A DNA stretch of 64,000 nt from Aquila chrysaetos chrysaetos (GCF_900496995.4 NC_044029.1:6014001-6078000); one strand, 5' to 3'; numbered from the stretch's first letter, positions 23,371 to 37,200 are shown. The notes: generated from the letters alone by a model not told the origin. Numbers and translations: made by a program.

Positions 23371-25836
23371 CCTGCCAGACCCCAGCCCTGGAGCAGCCGC
23401 CTTCTGCCCGGCTGTTCCCTGACGGCTTAGGGATACACTAAGAGAGAGAAAACAAACAGTATCCATTTTAATAATTTCCAGTCCTAAAGAATAGCCTAAA
23501 ATACAGATATATTAGTCTGTCTACCTATCTGTCTATAAATAAAGCCTAATATCTGCCATATCACCCAGAATTGCCTGCAGGGGAAGCACTGTATGCCATA
23601 ATAAGACAGTTTTTCAACATTCTGGCAGCACTTTTTCTTTGAAATCTCGGTATTTATTAGAATACATTTCCACGTACGCTAACACATCAGCATAATTCCA
23701 TTTTTTTCACAGAAGTATTATTTCTTTCTCTTCAGTCTTAGTTCTTTCAAATTCACATTCAGGTCTGCTGCTAACATTCATATTTGCTGCATTATTACAT
23801 GCTTAATGTACTGTAATGGCAGAGATGCAAAAATTTATCAGCCAGTCAGCATGCAGTACATATAATATATTTAAATTCCCTTTAAAAATAAGTTCTTTTC
23901 ACTAGCAGAAAAATATAAAGCACTTTCTACCAATTTATAGACTAAATTGTTAAAATTAGTTATAACAACCACATTTGTTATAGCAAGGAACTCTGTGGGA
24001 AGCTAATTCAGAGATAGAATTATGAATTATAATTTAATTTGTGGAGAAACAAAAAGATATATTATGGGATGAACAAAGTGGGATAAACAGGGCTGCTGGC
24101 AATTACCTTTTTAAAACAAACCCATAAACTGCAGAGCTGTGGAATTTGTGAGAGCATCCTTCTACTTTACAAAAAAATTAAACTCAAGAGCTACCTTGCA
24201 ACCTCATGCTCCAAAATAAAGAACGTTAAGTAACTTTTTCCGTTGGTGTTTGAAACAGAAAGCTAGTTGAACTCTTAAAATGTGTATCTATGTGTGCATG
24301 ATATAAACAAAATAATATGCTTAACTAGAGGAGTGATTCCAAGACAGGAACTTTTTTTCATCCCTCTTGCTGATTCTCCTGCATTACTTTTCAGTTGAAG
24401 TTTCAGTTCTGCTATTTAGTAAGTGGTGTTTCTCTATATCTAGAGAAACAAAATTAAACTCTTTCAATCATTAAACTATCAGTTTGGTTGTTCAGGTCTT
24501 GTAAAAAAATGCCATTGAAAGTGAAAATACTTATAGAATCTACCATATTACTACTGTTGCAAACTATTTATTAAGCATGAAAACCATGCTTGGCTCTGTA
24601 CAGAGTAAGGAGACATAAGCACTAATGCTGATGAATTCGTAGACTAATCATAATTTCTGTGACATATATGGGATCTTAACCTAGATTTTGTCCTGCTTAT
24701 AATTCCTTTTGTACTTACTCAAATTATATCATGCCTGCAATAGTTAGCTTAAGTTATTTTTCAGGTCAGTAGTTCCTGAACTTATCTTCCAAAACTTCAG
24801 ATATAGCTGTGCTTATTGATATTTTATCATGCTTACCGTAGCATGACTTGTTCTTCTTTCAAAACTTGTTTCTTGAAAACCATTTTTTCACCTTTTTTCC
24901 CTTGTTCTTTCATTGCATTCATCAGAAAAAGAACTATTTAAAACTTTTTCACTCTTTCATCATTTTCCCTCAACGGAAAAAAGAAAAATTAACATGAAGT
25001 CATTGTCAGGCAACACCTAAGACAGTTCTTTTCTTCCTTTTGCACGACAGCGAGCACAGCAGCTGTCTGGCAAGGGGTGTGCAAACCATGTCACAAGGAG
25101 CCTTTGCTCCAGGTGCAGTTTTGACCTCCTCGGTTACTTTCTTCCTCCTGAAGAAGCTGTGCAATTAACTGGATAGAAAGAGGGTGGGGTTTTTCAGTCT
25201 CTCATATTTTTTGCCCAAAAGCTGGTTTTTCTTCCTTCAGACTTCCATATTACTTTCTGCAGTATATATGTTGCTCTATATTGCCTGTTTTCCTTAGCTT
25301 TCAGCCTCTGTCCTGCCCTGTGAATTCCTTCATTTTGAGCATCCACATTTATTCTGCCCCTTTCTCCGAATGCTTCATTTACTTACATCAGTTATTTGCA
25401 GATTATTCTTGAGGTTTAAATTTGTTTCTCTGACCAATCCCCCCAAAGCCAGGAGGCACAAGTTCCATGATAGAGCCCTGCCAAAAATTAGGAAATTATT
25501 AATGCTTGCAAAATCACATATAATAACAAGTTTCTCAACACTATTGCTTATACTGCTCTTTGCTTTCCGATAAACAAGCTACCACCACAGACACTCTTTC
25601 AGTTTGAGGTGACAGACTTCAGTTTTTCCACTGTCCTCAGTTTGGAGCTCTATTTCTGTTAATTATTTCATTTCCTACCATATGAGTCACCTACTCAGAC
25701 TCTAAGTGCTGGTTTGTTTTGCTGCTAACCACACTCACTTGTTGTCATTCTCACTAGCTTTCCTCCTTGCCACCATGTTTCATATATGCTGGGTAGTGAC
25801 ATGAAAGGGCTATGTGCTTCTAAAAGTTCTAGTGTC
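23371..25836. other. No recognised gene; GC-richer flank at 23.2-23.43 kb
   Basis: The sequence on both sides of the LTR fragment (about 23205-23283 and 23371-23430) is GC-richer than its surroundings, without enough CpG to call an island. It may be more of an inserted element that I cannot name. The rest to 25.84 kb is AT-rich, with no gene recognised. Confidence 0.4.
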
Positions 25837-25842
25837 TTTATT
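25837..25842 (-). promoter_or_regulatory. AATAAA polyadenylation signal (candidate)
   Basis: TTTATT on the plus strand reads AATAAA on the minus strand. It lies about 20 bases beyond the stop codon of the candidate exon at 25862-26060. The hexamer is common by chance in AT-rich DNA; only its position makes it of interest. Confidence 0.3.
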
Positions 25843-25861
25843 ACTTATTTACAAGGATGTT

Positions 25862-26060
25862 CTAACTACTGTTAGCAGAGCTCTGAGCAAAAAGATTGAG
25901 GCTTCCTCCAGGTAGTTCATCCAAGCTTTTTTCTACAAGTTCCTTACAAACTGTATCCAGAAATCCAAAGTGATCCTTTGGAGTTTGCTGTACATGCTTG
26001 GCTCCACCAAAGGTTATTACGAGATAAGCAATATTGTTTCCTCTGCAGAAGTGGTGTAGT
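25862..26060 (-). CDS. Candidate terminal coding exon, function unknown
   Basis: On the minus strand a 17-base pyrimidine-rich tract ending in CAG (AG at 26061-26062) precedes an open segment of 199 bases. It ends in a TAG stop at 25862-25864, and an AATAAA follows about 20 bases later. Read with one carried-over base, it encodes about 65 residues. These include an LHHFCRGNNIAYLVITFGG stretch, a KDHFGFLDTVCKELVEKSL amphipathic stretch and a serine/asparagine-rich end. The mix of charged and hydrophobic residues looks more protein-like than most frames in the window. I do not recognise the family, and I found no upstream exon. The open frame runs on upstream to 26113 without a break, so the acceptor is inferred rather than forced. 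It could be the last exon of a minus-strand gene, a decayed processed copy, or a chance frame. Confidence 0.33.
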
Positions 26061-26062
26061 CT

Positions 26063-29000
26063 GAAAAAGGAACAGACAACACCTAATAACTGTATCATAA
26101 AATCAAGGAACACGTAGTAAGGTACTTCACCATCTGTGCTTCAGTTAAAGACTGCCAAAAGTGCTTGAGGTATGTATGTATTATAGTTATAAACTATAAA
26201 ATATTATTATATTAAATAATCTTGTAATACTATTTAAGTATATATATAAACACTTAAATAATATCTATAAAATAAAAACTATGAATATTTTTAAAATAAG
26301 AACTTATTATGTATGAAAAGTATGTGTATATATACTACCAAACTCTGTTTTTTTTTAAATATTAATAAGTAAAATCCATGAAATATAGGTACATGTGGCC
26401 ATCTAATTAAAGAATGCAAAACATACTTTTATCCCTTTGCTTCCTGTTCTTCTCAGCTCACATGTACACATCTGACCCTTTTTTTATTCTCCTTCACAGG
26501 AAATGTAGGTCTTACAGAATATATGGCCAAGGGTTTCAGATTTCTATTGTAACTTCCGTCAGCTTTTCACTATGATAAGTAAAATTAGGCAAAATGTTCT
26601 GATACTTTCAAAAACATTTTTACATTTTCCTTATTAGTTGAAGTAAGGATGAATCAAGAAGTAAAAATAAATTCAGATGTTGGAGTTGGCATACCTTGCC
26701 TACAAATGGCTGTATTCATTCAGGTTGAATTAATTTAAGAAGATTTTGCCTGTTGCACTATTAAAGAACAATACACTCCAGCCCCAGTTTTGGGTGTTTT
26801 AACCCCTGGCACTTCAACTGCAGTGTACTGCTTTTCTTTTGAGTACATTAAAGAGGCATTAATCTCCATTGCCAATGCACAGACACACTAGCTGGCTCAC
26901 ATCATGGGTGTCAAGGTCATTTGAATTATCTTCCTATGTTTGCTTATAACCAGGTGGATAGCTACTCTTAGGTTAGTAGATAAAAAGTTAGGGATGCAGG
27001 AGTCAGTGCCATCTGTAGTCTTCTATGATCAGAAAAGAATGGAGCTCTTTTGCATATTCTGTACTAATGACTTGCAAGACACAGTCAAGGCCACTTTTAG
27101 CTCCTAAATTTGTAAAGCTTAAAGCAAGAAGAGATTTCTAAATGATCAAGTCAGGCTTGTTCCATACCTTGGGCCATTAGATTTGATGCATGTGTAGAAT
27201 CCAGTGGAATCTCATGAAGGTTTAAGAACTTTCAAAGCTCATCTCATTTAATTTCAGCCCTTCTAACACAGTCTAGATTAAGGAAAAAGAAAACTTTATT
27301 CAAGCAAGAAGAATTCATTAAAAAAACCTGACTTTGATCAGGAGAGATGTTTAAGTCTGAAACTGCATGAGGTCAGTGACAGTTTGAAGACAGAGACCAT
27401 ATGGGGTCTTCAGCTAGGGGAATTGAAATGACTTTGCCTTGACTTTACTGTCCTCTTATCAGGGTGTAAGCACATACAGACTTTGAATAAACAAAGACAT
27501 TGTTCCATAAGCACTGGGGCTAATTAAGTGTTTCTCTTCTCAGAGCTCATCATTATCATCATTAATTGAATTTGATATCAAGAAGGGGCCAAATTTGCCT
27601 GAATCCTTCCATGCATCAGGGGACTTCTAAGGGCTCTTTCCTGGTTTAATTCTTCGGTACCTTATCAGATATAAGTTCATATGGTAATTTTCCTTTCATT
27701 AGGACACATATTCCTCTACCCAGGCAGATTTTAATGACACACTTAAGAATTTCTTTGTGAAATTTCCACCTCTGTGTCAAATTAGTCTGAAATCAGTTAA
27801 CAGTTCAAAAGTTATTAGAAGTTCAGGGACAGATGTGGCAGATAAACCTACTGTGATGAGACAGAACAAATATGAAAGTCTTCTTAAAGAAACACAAATT
27901 TAAAAGATAATAAAGGACATTTTTTCATTTATTAAAATTCCTGGGTAATGTTCTATTTTGATTTATGATTCATAAATCAGTATATTTTCCTTATCATTAT
28001 CAAATAGTTATCCTTCTTGTTGCCGTAATCCAAAAATAGTCTTATAACACTAGTCATAACTAGAAGTAGTTGTGATTCTTAGGAAGGTCTAGTACTAGGT
28101 CAAGTACGTGGTGATATGTCATATTCTGTACAGAAAAATATTTAATTAGAATGCATTTTGAGGTTAGATTGGATGCTTTCCCTGATGTCTTCTAAAAACT
28201 TAATGAAATTTAGTGCCAAGAACTAATACTTTGAAACTTTCTTTTTGAATTTACTTGGCTAAAAGTTACAACTGATTCCTAGGCTGATATGGGAAAAAAT
28301 GTTAATTTTGAGTCAATCCTAAAAGGAAAAGAAAATGCAGGAATACTTAAACAAGGTATCATTTTGACCATGTATTATGTTTATTGCCAGCTACAGAGAT
28401 ATGTACTATCTTACTGATGTCAAAACAAGAACAGACCTCTGTTAATTTTAGCATATGTAATAAAAATTCTTTTGTCAATCAGTCTTGTGTTTATTAAGGT
28501 TTATTTGCCTTAGGAAACTGCAGGAAACAATAGGAAACTGTAGAAACTCCCCAAAGTTTCTTCAGTGCTGTTATACAGTTCCTCTCTTTGGGGGCCACAC
28601 TAGAGAACTGTCTACTTGGCAATTTGTCTGGTTTTATGTATTCCATGTACTATTCAATAAATACAGGTGTGGAATTTCTTACTGAATAATTCCATAATGA
28701 TCTTTGGAAACATTACCCCTTGGGTAATGGCAATAGCTTATGACAACTATTCATATTGAAGACAACTGTTTAATTAAAGGGAAATTCTAGGGTTTTTTCC
28801 TTTAAGGAGGATGCCTGGCAACCACAAGTTTCTGAATATTAACATAAGACACTTACTCTTTAATATAATACATCAACAGTAATGAAAGTACATCCTGTAA
28901 TTGAAGAAATGAGCCACTGGCAGAGTGAGAATTAGCCTGTATGAATAGCAAGAGGCAGTGAAATGAGAAACATATTTCTTACTGCTTTTATTAAATTGAA

Positions 29001-30996
29001 CAGTCAAACAGTGGCACTTTGAATGTTTGTACAATTCCTTTTAAAGATGAGATAGCAATATCTAACTTTCATTCTTTAAATTTTGCATCATTTCCTTGGT
29101 GCCACAGTTTTATTTTGTAGTATAGAAATACATGTTACATCTTCCATGGTTTTCTTATATGTGTGTTCCCGGCTTCTGCAATTTATCTGGGGCCTTCCTC
29201 TCTTTAATACATTTTCTTAAACCTCAGCTCTTGGAGATGAGGAGCAAAAACATAATTCCAGTTTTTAGTTAAAAACTAAAAAAAAGTACTCTTGGCTGAA
29301 AAAAATAGTTTGAAAGTGTGCTATGAGTACACATACAGCCTCAAAACCCAAAAGGAAAAAAAAAAAGGGGTTGGCATTTTTAAATTATATTTTGGATGTG
29401 TTGAGGATGGACTTAACCCATGATTTTTGAGTGTCTGGAGTTGGGAAAACCGTAAGATTATCTGTCCCCATCAGAAGGGAGCTCCCCATCAGAGAATAAC
29501 TGTGGTTGCTCCATTCAACTATACTCCGATTCTTTGAGATGAAGCTTTACTGTAAGAGCATGTTGTCTCTGAAAATCAATTTTATCTTTTTTATAAGAAG
29601 CAATGTAAGGTGCAAAAGAGAGAATTAGAATGTCCTTGAGTATTTGGTTCATGTATTGGTGCCCACCAGTTAAGGCAGGGAAGCGTAATAAGAATAACCA
29701 AGGCAGCTATTTTGAGTATCAGTATTAAAACCAATGTAGATGAACTCATACAACAACAGAAAGGAAAAGGCAGGATAACTATTATGATACATATGTAAAT
29801 ACATCAAACAAGTCCCAAGAGGTTGTAGTGATCTGCTGAGGAATATGTTATTTGGGTTTTTTAAATAATTATCTCACTTCATCTTCAGATGATGGAAAGA
29901 CACATCAAGGACTCTGTAACATATTTTTAAGTGCTTTATTGTAATGCTTATTTCCCTTTTGTTTTTGCATAATGCTTTTGAAGAGAACATTTCTTTCTAC
30001 TGTAGATAGGATTGTTCTATTGTCACCTTGCCAGCTGATGTAAAAACATTTCTAACAAATACTCAAAATTAGGAACCGGAGAGGAGTGGCTTGCAGACAG
30101 GTATAATACAGCAGGAGAAAAAACCTTCTGGACCTTAAGAAAATATTCTTTTACACAATATTTATATACAATACTTGAATGAGCGGGAATTCTGCCATCT
30201 TATCCACTGGCTGCAGAAGAGGACAATATAACAATAAAAAGAAGCATTGAGAAGTTTGTTAAAGGAAAAGTGAATGAAAATTCCCTTTCATGGGCTCTGC
30301 TGCCATGATTTGCTATGGACAAGATCACGAACTAAACCTTTTTTCTCCTCTGTTGGATTCATTTAGGAACAATTTCTTTTAAGTCAGTGCTCTTGCACTG
30401 ATTTAAACCTGTGCAAGCTGAGAACAGCTCTCTTCAAGTCATTAAATCAGGAGCTTGGACCCACTCGCACTGTTTTGGTGAAGCAGAGAGGCAAGAAGGA
30501 GCTCACCTGCACCGCTGAGAGTTGTCTCCAACACGAGACAGTGCTCCATTGCTGCCTCGACGCGGTTCACTTGTCTGAGTCACTGCTACGCCCCGTTACA
30601 CCATTTATGTCCACCATTACACCCCGTTACACCATTTCTGACCACCACTGGAGTATTGGTTGACTTCCCTGCTACAGGGCACTCTCCCACACGGCTCTGC
30701 TGGGTGCTCTTCCACAGCATCCACATAGTCTTGGGCAAAAGGGAAAGTTTAGGCAAATGGCAGCAAATACTCTCACATACATTGTCCTGCCACAGTTTCC
30801 TCATCACTTTTTCTGAGTATATCCTACAAGGTGTTTGGGATCTTTCTCCCACAGTTTGTTGGTCATTTTCCTTGGTCCTCTAGCTTTGACTTTGAGTTCT
30901 TCTAGGACTAAATATCCGCTTCTAAAACACCAGTGCCTGATCAGTCCTTCTGTTGTAGTGATCCTCTTTGGTTCAGTCTTTCTAAAGGAATTTGAT
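26063..30996. other. AT-rich DNA, no gene recognised
   Basis: A strongly AT-rich patch with TATATA and AAATAAT words spans about 26190-26345. Beyond it the sequence is non-repetitive to the eye, and several low-repeat AT-rich blocks (27.4-28.4 kb) could be conserved noncoding DNA, though I cannot show that. The segment 30.45-31.0 kb is GC-richer, includes a short duplication (listed separately), and may belong to an old inserted element that I could not name. Confidence 0.4.
30591..30647. repeat. Two-copy tandem duplication, period 31
   Basis: A 26-base block starting CCCCGTTACACCATTT and ending CCACCA occurs at 30591-30616 and again at 30622-30647 with two mismatches. The offset is 31 bases. 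It is a local direct duplication. Confidence 0.8.
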
Positions 30997-31253
30997 CTTT
31001 TTTTTTTTTTTCCTTTCCTGCTCAAGCCTTTCCACAATCCATGTCTTTTTTTCTTTTTTCTTTTTTCTTTTTTCTTTTCCTTTTCCTTTTTCCTGTTTTG
31101 TTCTTTCTTTTCTTGTCCGTGTTATTGTTTGTTATTTTGTTTTCTTTTTCTGTGGCCTTGTCATTTTTCTGTTGTGCTTGGTCTTTTTCGGGTGCTTTTT
31201 ATTTTCTTTCTCTTTTTCTTTCTCTTTTACTTTTCTTTCTCTTTTTCTTTCAG
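30997..31253 (+). repeat. Pyrimidine-rich (TTTTCT)n-type low-complexity tract
   Basis: About 257 bases are dominated by T and C on the plus strand. The tract includes a (TCTTTT)n run at about 31043-31090 and TTTCTCTTTTTC repeats at about 31200-31250, broken by G-containing words in the middle. It ends in TTTCTTTCAG, which matches a 3' splice-site consensus. A 175-codon frame crosses the tract, but its phenylalanine/serine/leucine composition is simply the repeat translated. Confidence 0.85.
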
Positions 31254-34200
31254 AAAATTTGAGGAAAAAGGAAAACAAATGAAAACAGCTTCTTTTAATT
31301 TTGGTCAAGCCAATGTCCCAAGGTGGTTTCACCTGAATAGGGCAGTACTGAAGGACAGTTAAACTGTGTGCTGTTTGTGATCTGCCCGCTATGTGACCCT
31401 ACTCAGATAGATGATGCCCCATACTAAAGCCAGCCCCTAATGGAAACCAGCATGTGTTAATTGCTCCAGAATATTCACAGGACATAGAGTTCCAAGAGGA
31501 AGGTCTTTCCACGAGCTCAGACTCTGGCTTTTGCTGGTAAGCAGATCATACAGCTCAGGGCAACCCCAGCTGCAGGAGCGGGCACCGGAGACGCGGCTCT
31601 GGGGTTATAGAGAAATGAGAACACAAGGCGACACAAGAGCACTCTGCAGACCCTAATGCATACAGAGAGTCTCTGTGCTGGCCACATTCCTGTGAGGGGT
31701 TGGAGGTTTTTAGTAAAAGCACTATTATGAACCAGTGGCTGGTTTAACACTCTTCTAAAATCCACGGGCGTATAAGCAGTTCACATTTGGTTTAAGGAAA
31801 GAATGGCCCTTCAATGTGGTTTTCAGCTGAGGTTCAGAATCCTGATGGTTTGGAGTTTATTATGATAGCTTAATATAAAATATGTACATAGGCAGGGAAA
31901 TTTCTACTAGTGTTTACAGTGGAACTGAAAATGAAGCAGAAATTAAAATTAAGGCAGCAAAAACTAGGAAGAGATCATAGACTGATGGCCACTGGGTGAA
32001 GTCTGCTGAGGTTTGCTACCCAGTGACTGGCATATACAGGGGAATGACTGTTTCTAGAGCATCAGTTGGACTGCTAGAGCAATGCATAATAAACCAAATA
32101 TTACTTATGAAGCACCAGGTATGCAGTAACAAAAGGGATTGCTTGTGAATTAAGGAAACAGTAACTCCTGAGCCAGGGTTACAAAAAAGAAGCCCAAACC
32201 AAAAATTGTTAAATGAACATTGTCATTGTTTTTGCAGCGAAATGAATGAAGTCGAACACATATTAAAAATCTGCCAGCAGCGTTGCTATCTAGCAAGGTT
32301 GTGGAGTGGGGTTCATAGGGTGTATCAACAGAAAATACTTTTGCCTATATTTCAGCATTTATTGAAAATACCAAAAATTTACATTTGAATATGTATTCTC
32401 AAAAACTTTCCCATGTTAAGAGAAACACCAAGCCATGATTTTTTTTCTGGTAAATTAAAAAAAGAAAGATTCATGTGGGATGAATAAAGAAGCTATTGGC
32501 TTTCATCTTTACCAGGAAGTTATTATATAAGTTTCACTGGAGAACAGAAAAGAAGGTAAACACTTTAAAATAGATGATATTTTGGAAAGTGCTTTATGCC
32601 AGTGTATGTTAAGAAAATGGGGCCCCGATGCAAGCAATGCTGCAGTTTGACAGAACAGGGGCATATTCCATTAGCACTAGTCATTTTTAAAGAAAACATT
32701 CTTTCTTTCTTTCTTTTTTTTAAGAAGTAAGTGCAAGCTGTCATGTTCAAAAGACTTACTGCATGAGCATCTCCTATATGTTCTCTCTACCAGGACGGCT
32801 GTCATTAAGGATTGCCAAGGAATCCAGGTGGAGTTAGTTTCTTCTACTGAAGAAAAAATATGAAAGATGCCATCTACCCAAACTTGTCTCTGCTCTGACT
32901 TTACTCCAGATTGGAGGTGAAAAGCCAGAAAAGCTTTTACTGTTTTGTGATAGAGGCAGACTTTACATAAATGTCACACATTATTTCCCCAAGTTTCCAA
33001 GCTGAGATTTTTAGTCATGTGCAAAAAATCAATCAGTGTAAGGTTCATATGCTACTCTCTCTTTTGTGGAGGAATAAAATGAGGAAAAAAGATTGTATAC
33101 CAACAGAAGTCTTTAATTTAAAAAAATCTTGGCATCAGTTGCTGAATAGACAGCACTGAGCTTCTAAATATCTTAGCTATCCCCAAAAGCATGAACATGT
33201 GAAGTGAATGACCATACCTAACTTATTTATACCCTAATATCCAAGAAACACAGTTGGAGAAAATATCAAATTAATAATGATCTATTTCTTTTTTCACATG
33301 CTTTTCATAACGAGCCTTTTCTGCACAGGTGGCAACTTTGCTATAGACTGTGCATTAATATAATCACATCAAACAGAGACTGAAACTTTTAAATAAAGAA
33401 AATCATGCTGTTGTTTTCTTTTTCCAGAAATATAACATTCTGGAGGCCAAAAAAAAAAGCTAATTACCAATTTAAAATCAAGGGTTTAGACTTTGTACCA
33501 AGATAATTATATCTAGTCTCACTGTCTTTGCTCACAGCTGAATGCATTTGTTACAATAATCTCCTTTACTTCACAAGAAGGTGTTGAAGATCTAATCAAT
33601 ATTTTTAGCAGAAGAGGTGAGCCTCTGGGGTTTTTAAAAATGTACTTGTATATGCTTATTGAAAATGCCTGCCCAGTGCTGAAGACATTATTCAAACTTC
33701 AGTCAAATATTTAAACTTCACACCCAGTTTAAACAAAAAATTCAGGAAAAGAACTTCACATGACTTTGTTTTGAAGTTCTGGGATCTTACAAGGGTGGTT
33801 GTTGTAATACCCATTTTCCACGCGACACAAAGTGTCTACATAGAGATAGCGAACTTCAATGGGTAGGATTCAGCTCACTAATTCTAGTCATCTAAAATGT
33901 GAGTCCAGCCTAAGTTAGTCATGTACTTTCCGCTGTATTTTATACAGAGGTTTGGGCACCGGCTGAGAGAGACTCTTCTGGCCTTGGGGACAGTTGTAAG
34001 ACAGGAGACGTTGGCTGTGCTCCAGAAATGACCAGTGGCCATGGAGGCAAATTATGAGTCTGAATCTAGAAATAAATGAATTAAGGGTAAGAAGAATTCC
34101 AGCCCACATGATTAGCTTAGGGTGAGCTTTTAACTTTCAGATTAATAAAGGGCAAGATCACCCGCACAGCCTGGGGGTAATTACGTAATGTAGGAGCTGC

Positions 34201-37200
34201 ACAGCATTATGACTGAATTTGTTTTCTTGTAAAAGGGCATATAACCATACACATGCAAATATATGTGTGAGGGTATAACTCTGCTTCTAAATAGCAAGAT
34301 AAGGGTAGCATTTTAAAGTAATATTTAACCATACATTCAAATTTGTTCTGTTAGAGGTAAAATAAAAGGAACCTTATTTGGTCCTTAACTGCAAAAATAG
34401 TCTGCAGTTCCCCCATTTTTTACCCCTTTGATCATTCTTTACTATGGGACTTTGCTAGAATAAAGGAGCTATAACTGATGGACCTCTGCAGTTTAGCAGG
34501 TACAAGAATGACATAATAACACTCGAAGCGAGTTGGTGTAACAGCTGCTCCTTATGCCATAATCTGAACTATACCCTTGGGTGAAACCTGTTGTCTTGGT
34601 GCTACCTTCCCACATTACCACCACCCTTTCAGATCTCTCAAATGTCAAATCAGCTAGAGCTGAGAAGCTGTAGTTCTCTGTCTATCATTGCTTCTAATGT
34701 TCTGTCTTGTCTGTAATTATCTTAAACATTTGCTGAAGGAAGGCTAATGTTATGAGCTTGCCAGAGAAGTACATTTAAGAGAAAGTAACTCTTCCATTAA
34801 AAAAATTAGGTGAATCACTTGAACAAAAGGAAAACAGTAATAATCATCATCAGAAATTTTCACATCAAAGTTAATGGGAAGTTTACAGACAAAATCCCCA
34901 TGTGGCTTTGAAGATCTGCTTTCTGGGATAGCAATTCTGCTGAATTCAATCAAATTGCTTCTATTTAGAACGCTTGTATTTTAATGAGTGTACTATTGCT
35001 TTACGTATTTACAGGGTCTTTTTTCCCCCGCTTACATTTTTGAAGCACGATTATTTAGGAACAAACAATAAACCTATGCCCATATTAATGACTAGTGATT
35101 CTCTGAGTTGTTCAGTGACCCTGGTGTAACTACATATCCAAATGACAGTAAGTCCCTGTGTAGCCCATAGTTTATTAAACACAAGGAATGCGTTGGAAAA
35201 GCTTCAGGCTGGCTTTTCAGCAAGCGCTCACAGGGTTAACTCTTTTAACAAGTATGACTGTTCAAACTAGCTAATTTAGTAATGGCATTTGTTTTGTGTA
35301 AAGTGCAAATGCCTCCAAAAGCTAAATACAGATGTTATCATTATTTACAGTGACTGATATATTAAACAAAATATTTGGCTTTGAAATGTCTTTGCTTTTC
35401 AGTCAGTATTACTTACATTAGATTTTTCAATCCAGTTTTCTATAGTCCCATTTTTAGAGGTGCTGAGCCATAAAATGGCTCCTCCAGAGGCCAGTGAAAA
35501 CTCTGATTACATGACACCAGTAAAGGTCTGACCACATGCGTAACTAAATAAGTTTTTATATGTTTAAGTTCTGTTGTTTGTATCTGAAAATTATGGCCTA
35601 AGATTGCAACATCAGAAAGTGATTTCTCATAAAAAATTCTTCTGGTCATTAGTGAACACAGATAACTCATTACAATAGCAGTTAAGAATTTCTGTTTTGC
35701 TTAGCATCTTCCATCAACAGAATCTGATGCACACACAGATGTGCATCGCACAGCTAGCTGACTCTTTTTCAAAAGAATTTTCTTAGTTTTCTGGAGAAAA
35801 AAAATAACACAAAGTCCCCAAAGTGCAATAATTTTCTCTGTTATTTATATCTGATGCAAAATTATTGCCTAACACCTCTCCTATATACAAATGCATGATC
35901 ATGGTCCCTCACTGAAATGCCACTCTCTCCAGTCATTACAGCTGCTTAATGACACATAGCATTTCTATAGAAGTAATTAGCAAACACAGGAATCACATGG
36001 CTGAAATTACAGTGAAAGTAAGTGGATGGGATGTAGCTATTTAAATGTGGATTTGTTAATAACACCACAGTGTTTTGTTTTTCATATTTTCCTCTTACTT
36101 CATAACAGGACAGTTTGTATTTTACAAGCAGTGGTGTTCTTGAATAAGAATGCTTTTGTAGATGAATTTATCACATACACCATGAAAAAACTACACAGCA
36201 AACTATTGCTGAAATAATTTTGACAAAATTAGGTAGATATGGATGATCCAGCTCATTTAAAAGAAAATAGTACCAGGGTAGGCATGTTTTTTTGTTAATT
36301 AAACTCAAAGAAAGACCAGTTTTGCATAATTTCTCACTTTTACAGTCCTCCTAATTTACCTTGTTGTCCTGGAATATCCTATCTTCCTAAAGGACAACTT
36401 TCTTCTTTCACTGCTTCTACTGCCCAAACCCACAGAGGGGAGGATGGGAGTGAAATGTGAATCATTATTCTACCTAGGGAACGGTGCAAGGAATGAGGGC
36501 CCTTTTGCTTTCTTGAGGAGATTGATAATTTATCTGGTTATTCAGCCCTCTTTCCTTCATTCTTGCTTTACTTCACATGAAGTCCTATTGCAGTGCAATA
36601 TAATAGCAAAAGCTTTTGCTTATCTAATTTATTTTATTTTCTTCCGTATTGCAACTAATGTTAGAATTTCTTCTAAATAAAAACATCTTGAGTTCATACT
36701 GTGTTGAATCAATCTTTATGTGAATTCACATGCAATTCACTTCATCAAACTTTACTCATCTGAAAGTTAGACGTGACATCAAATCTAGGATGGTCATCTA
36801 GGCTCCATCTGCATTTAATTGAGAGGTAGGCATCTCAAGAGGGCCATTCATCCCACAAGGCCAAGACACTTGTATTAAGATGGTATGGAGGTGTTTCAGC
36901 TGCAAATGGAGCCTGCTTGATTAGATTAGATTAAATGTTTGCATAATTTATGGGTAAAACCTGGTGAGATTAATACCATTCCATGTCAAAAGCTTGGGTC
37001 TTTCCTTCATGAGAATTAATGGGATGTGTTACTTATTAGAAACTCAAAAAATGCACAATCTAATGTGAAAAAAAAAATAAAAACAAGAAAGAAAATAATC
37101 TCTTAATAATATTTTTAGTATGACACCCCTTTGTTCTGGTTCAAATAAAAGTTTTAGTATATGATATTACTTTTTGTCTTTCCCTGTTGGGAAATATTTG

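Noticed and set aside
27281-27300. Minus-strand splice-acceptor-like word (pyrimidines then CTAG)
   Set aside because: The frame after it closes within about 17 codons, and no donor follows.
30835-31362. 175-codon forward open frame
   Set aside because: Most of it is a pyrimidine-rich simple repeat translated into phenylalanine, serine and leucine. The length comes from the absence of stops in TTTTC repeats, not from coding constraint.
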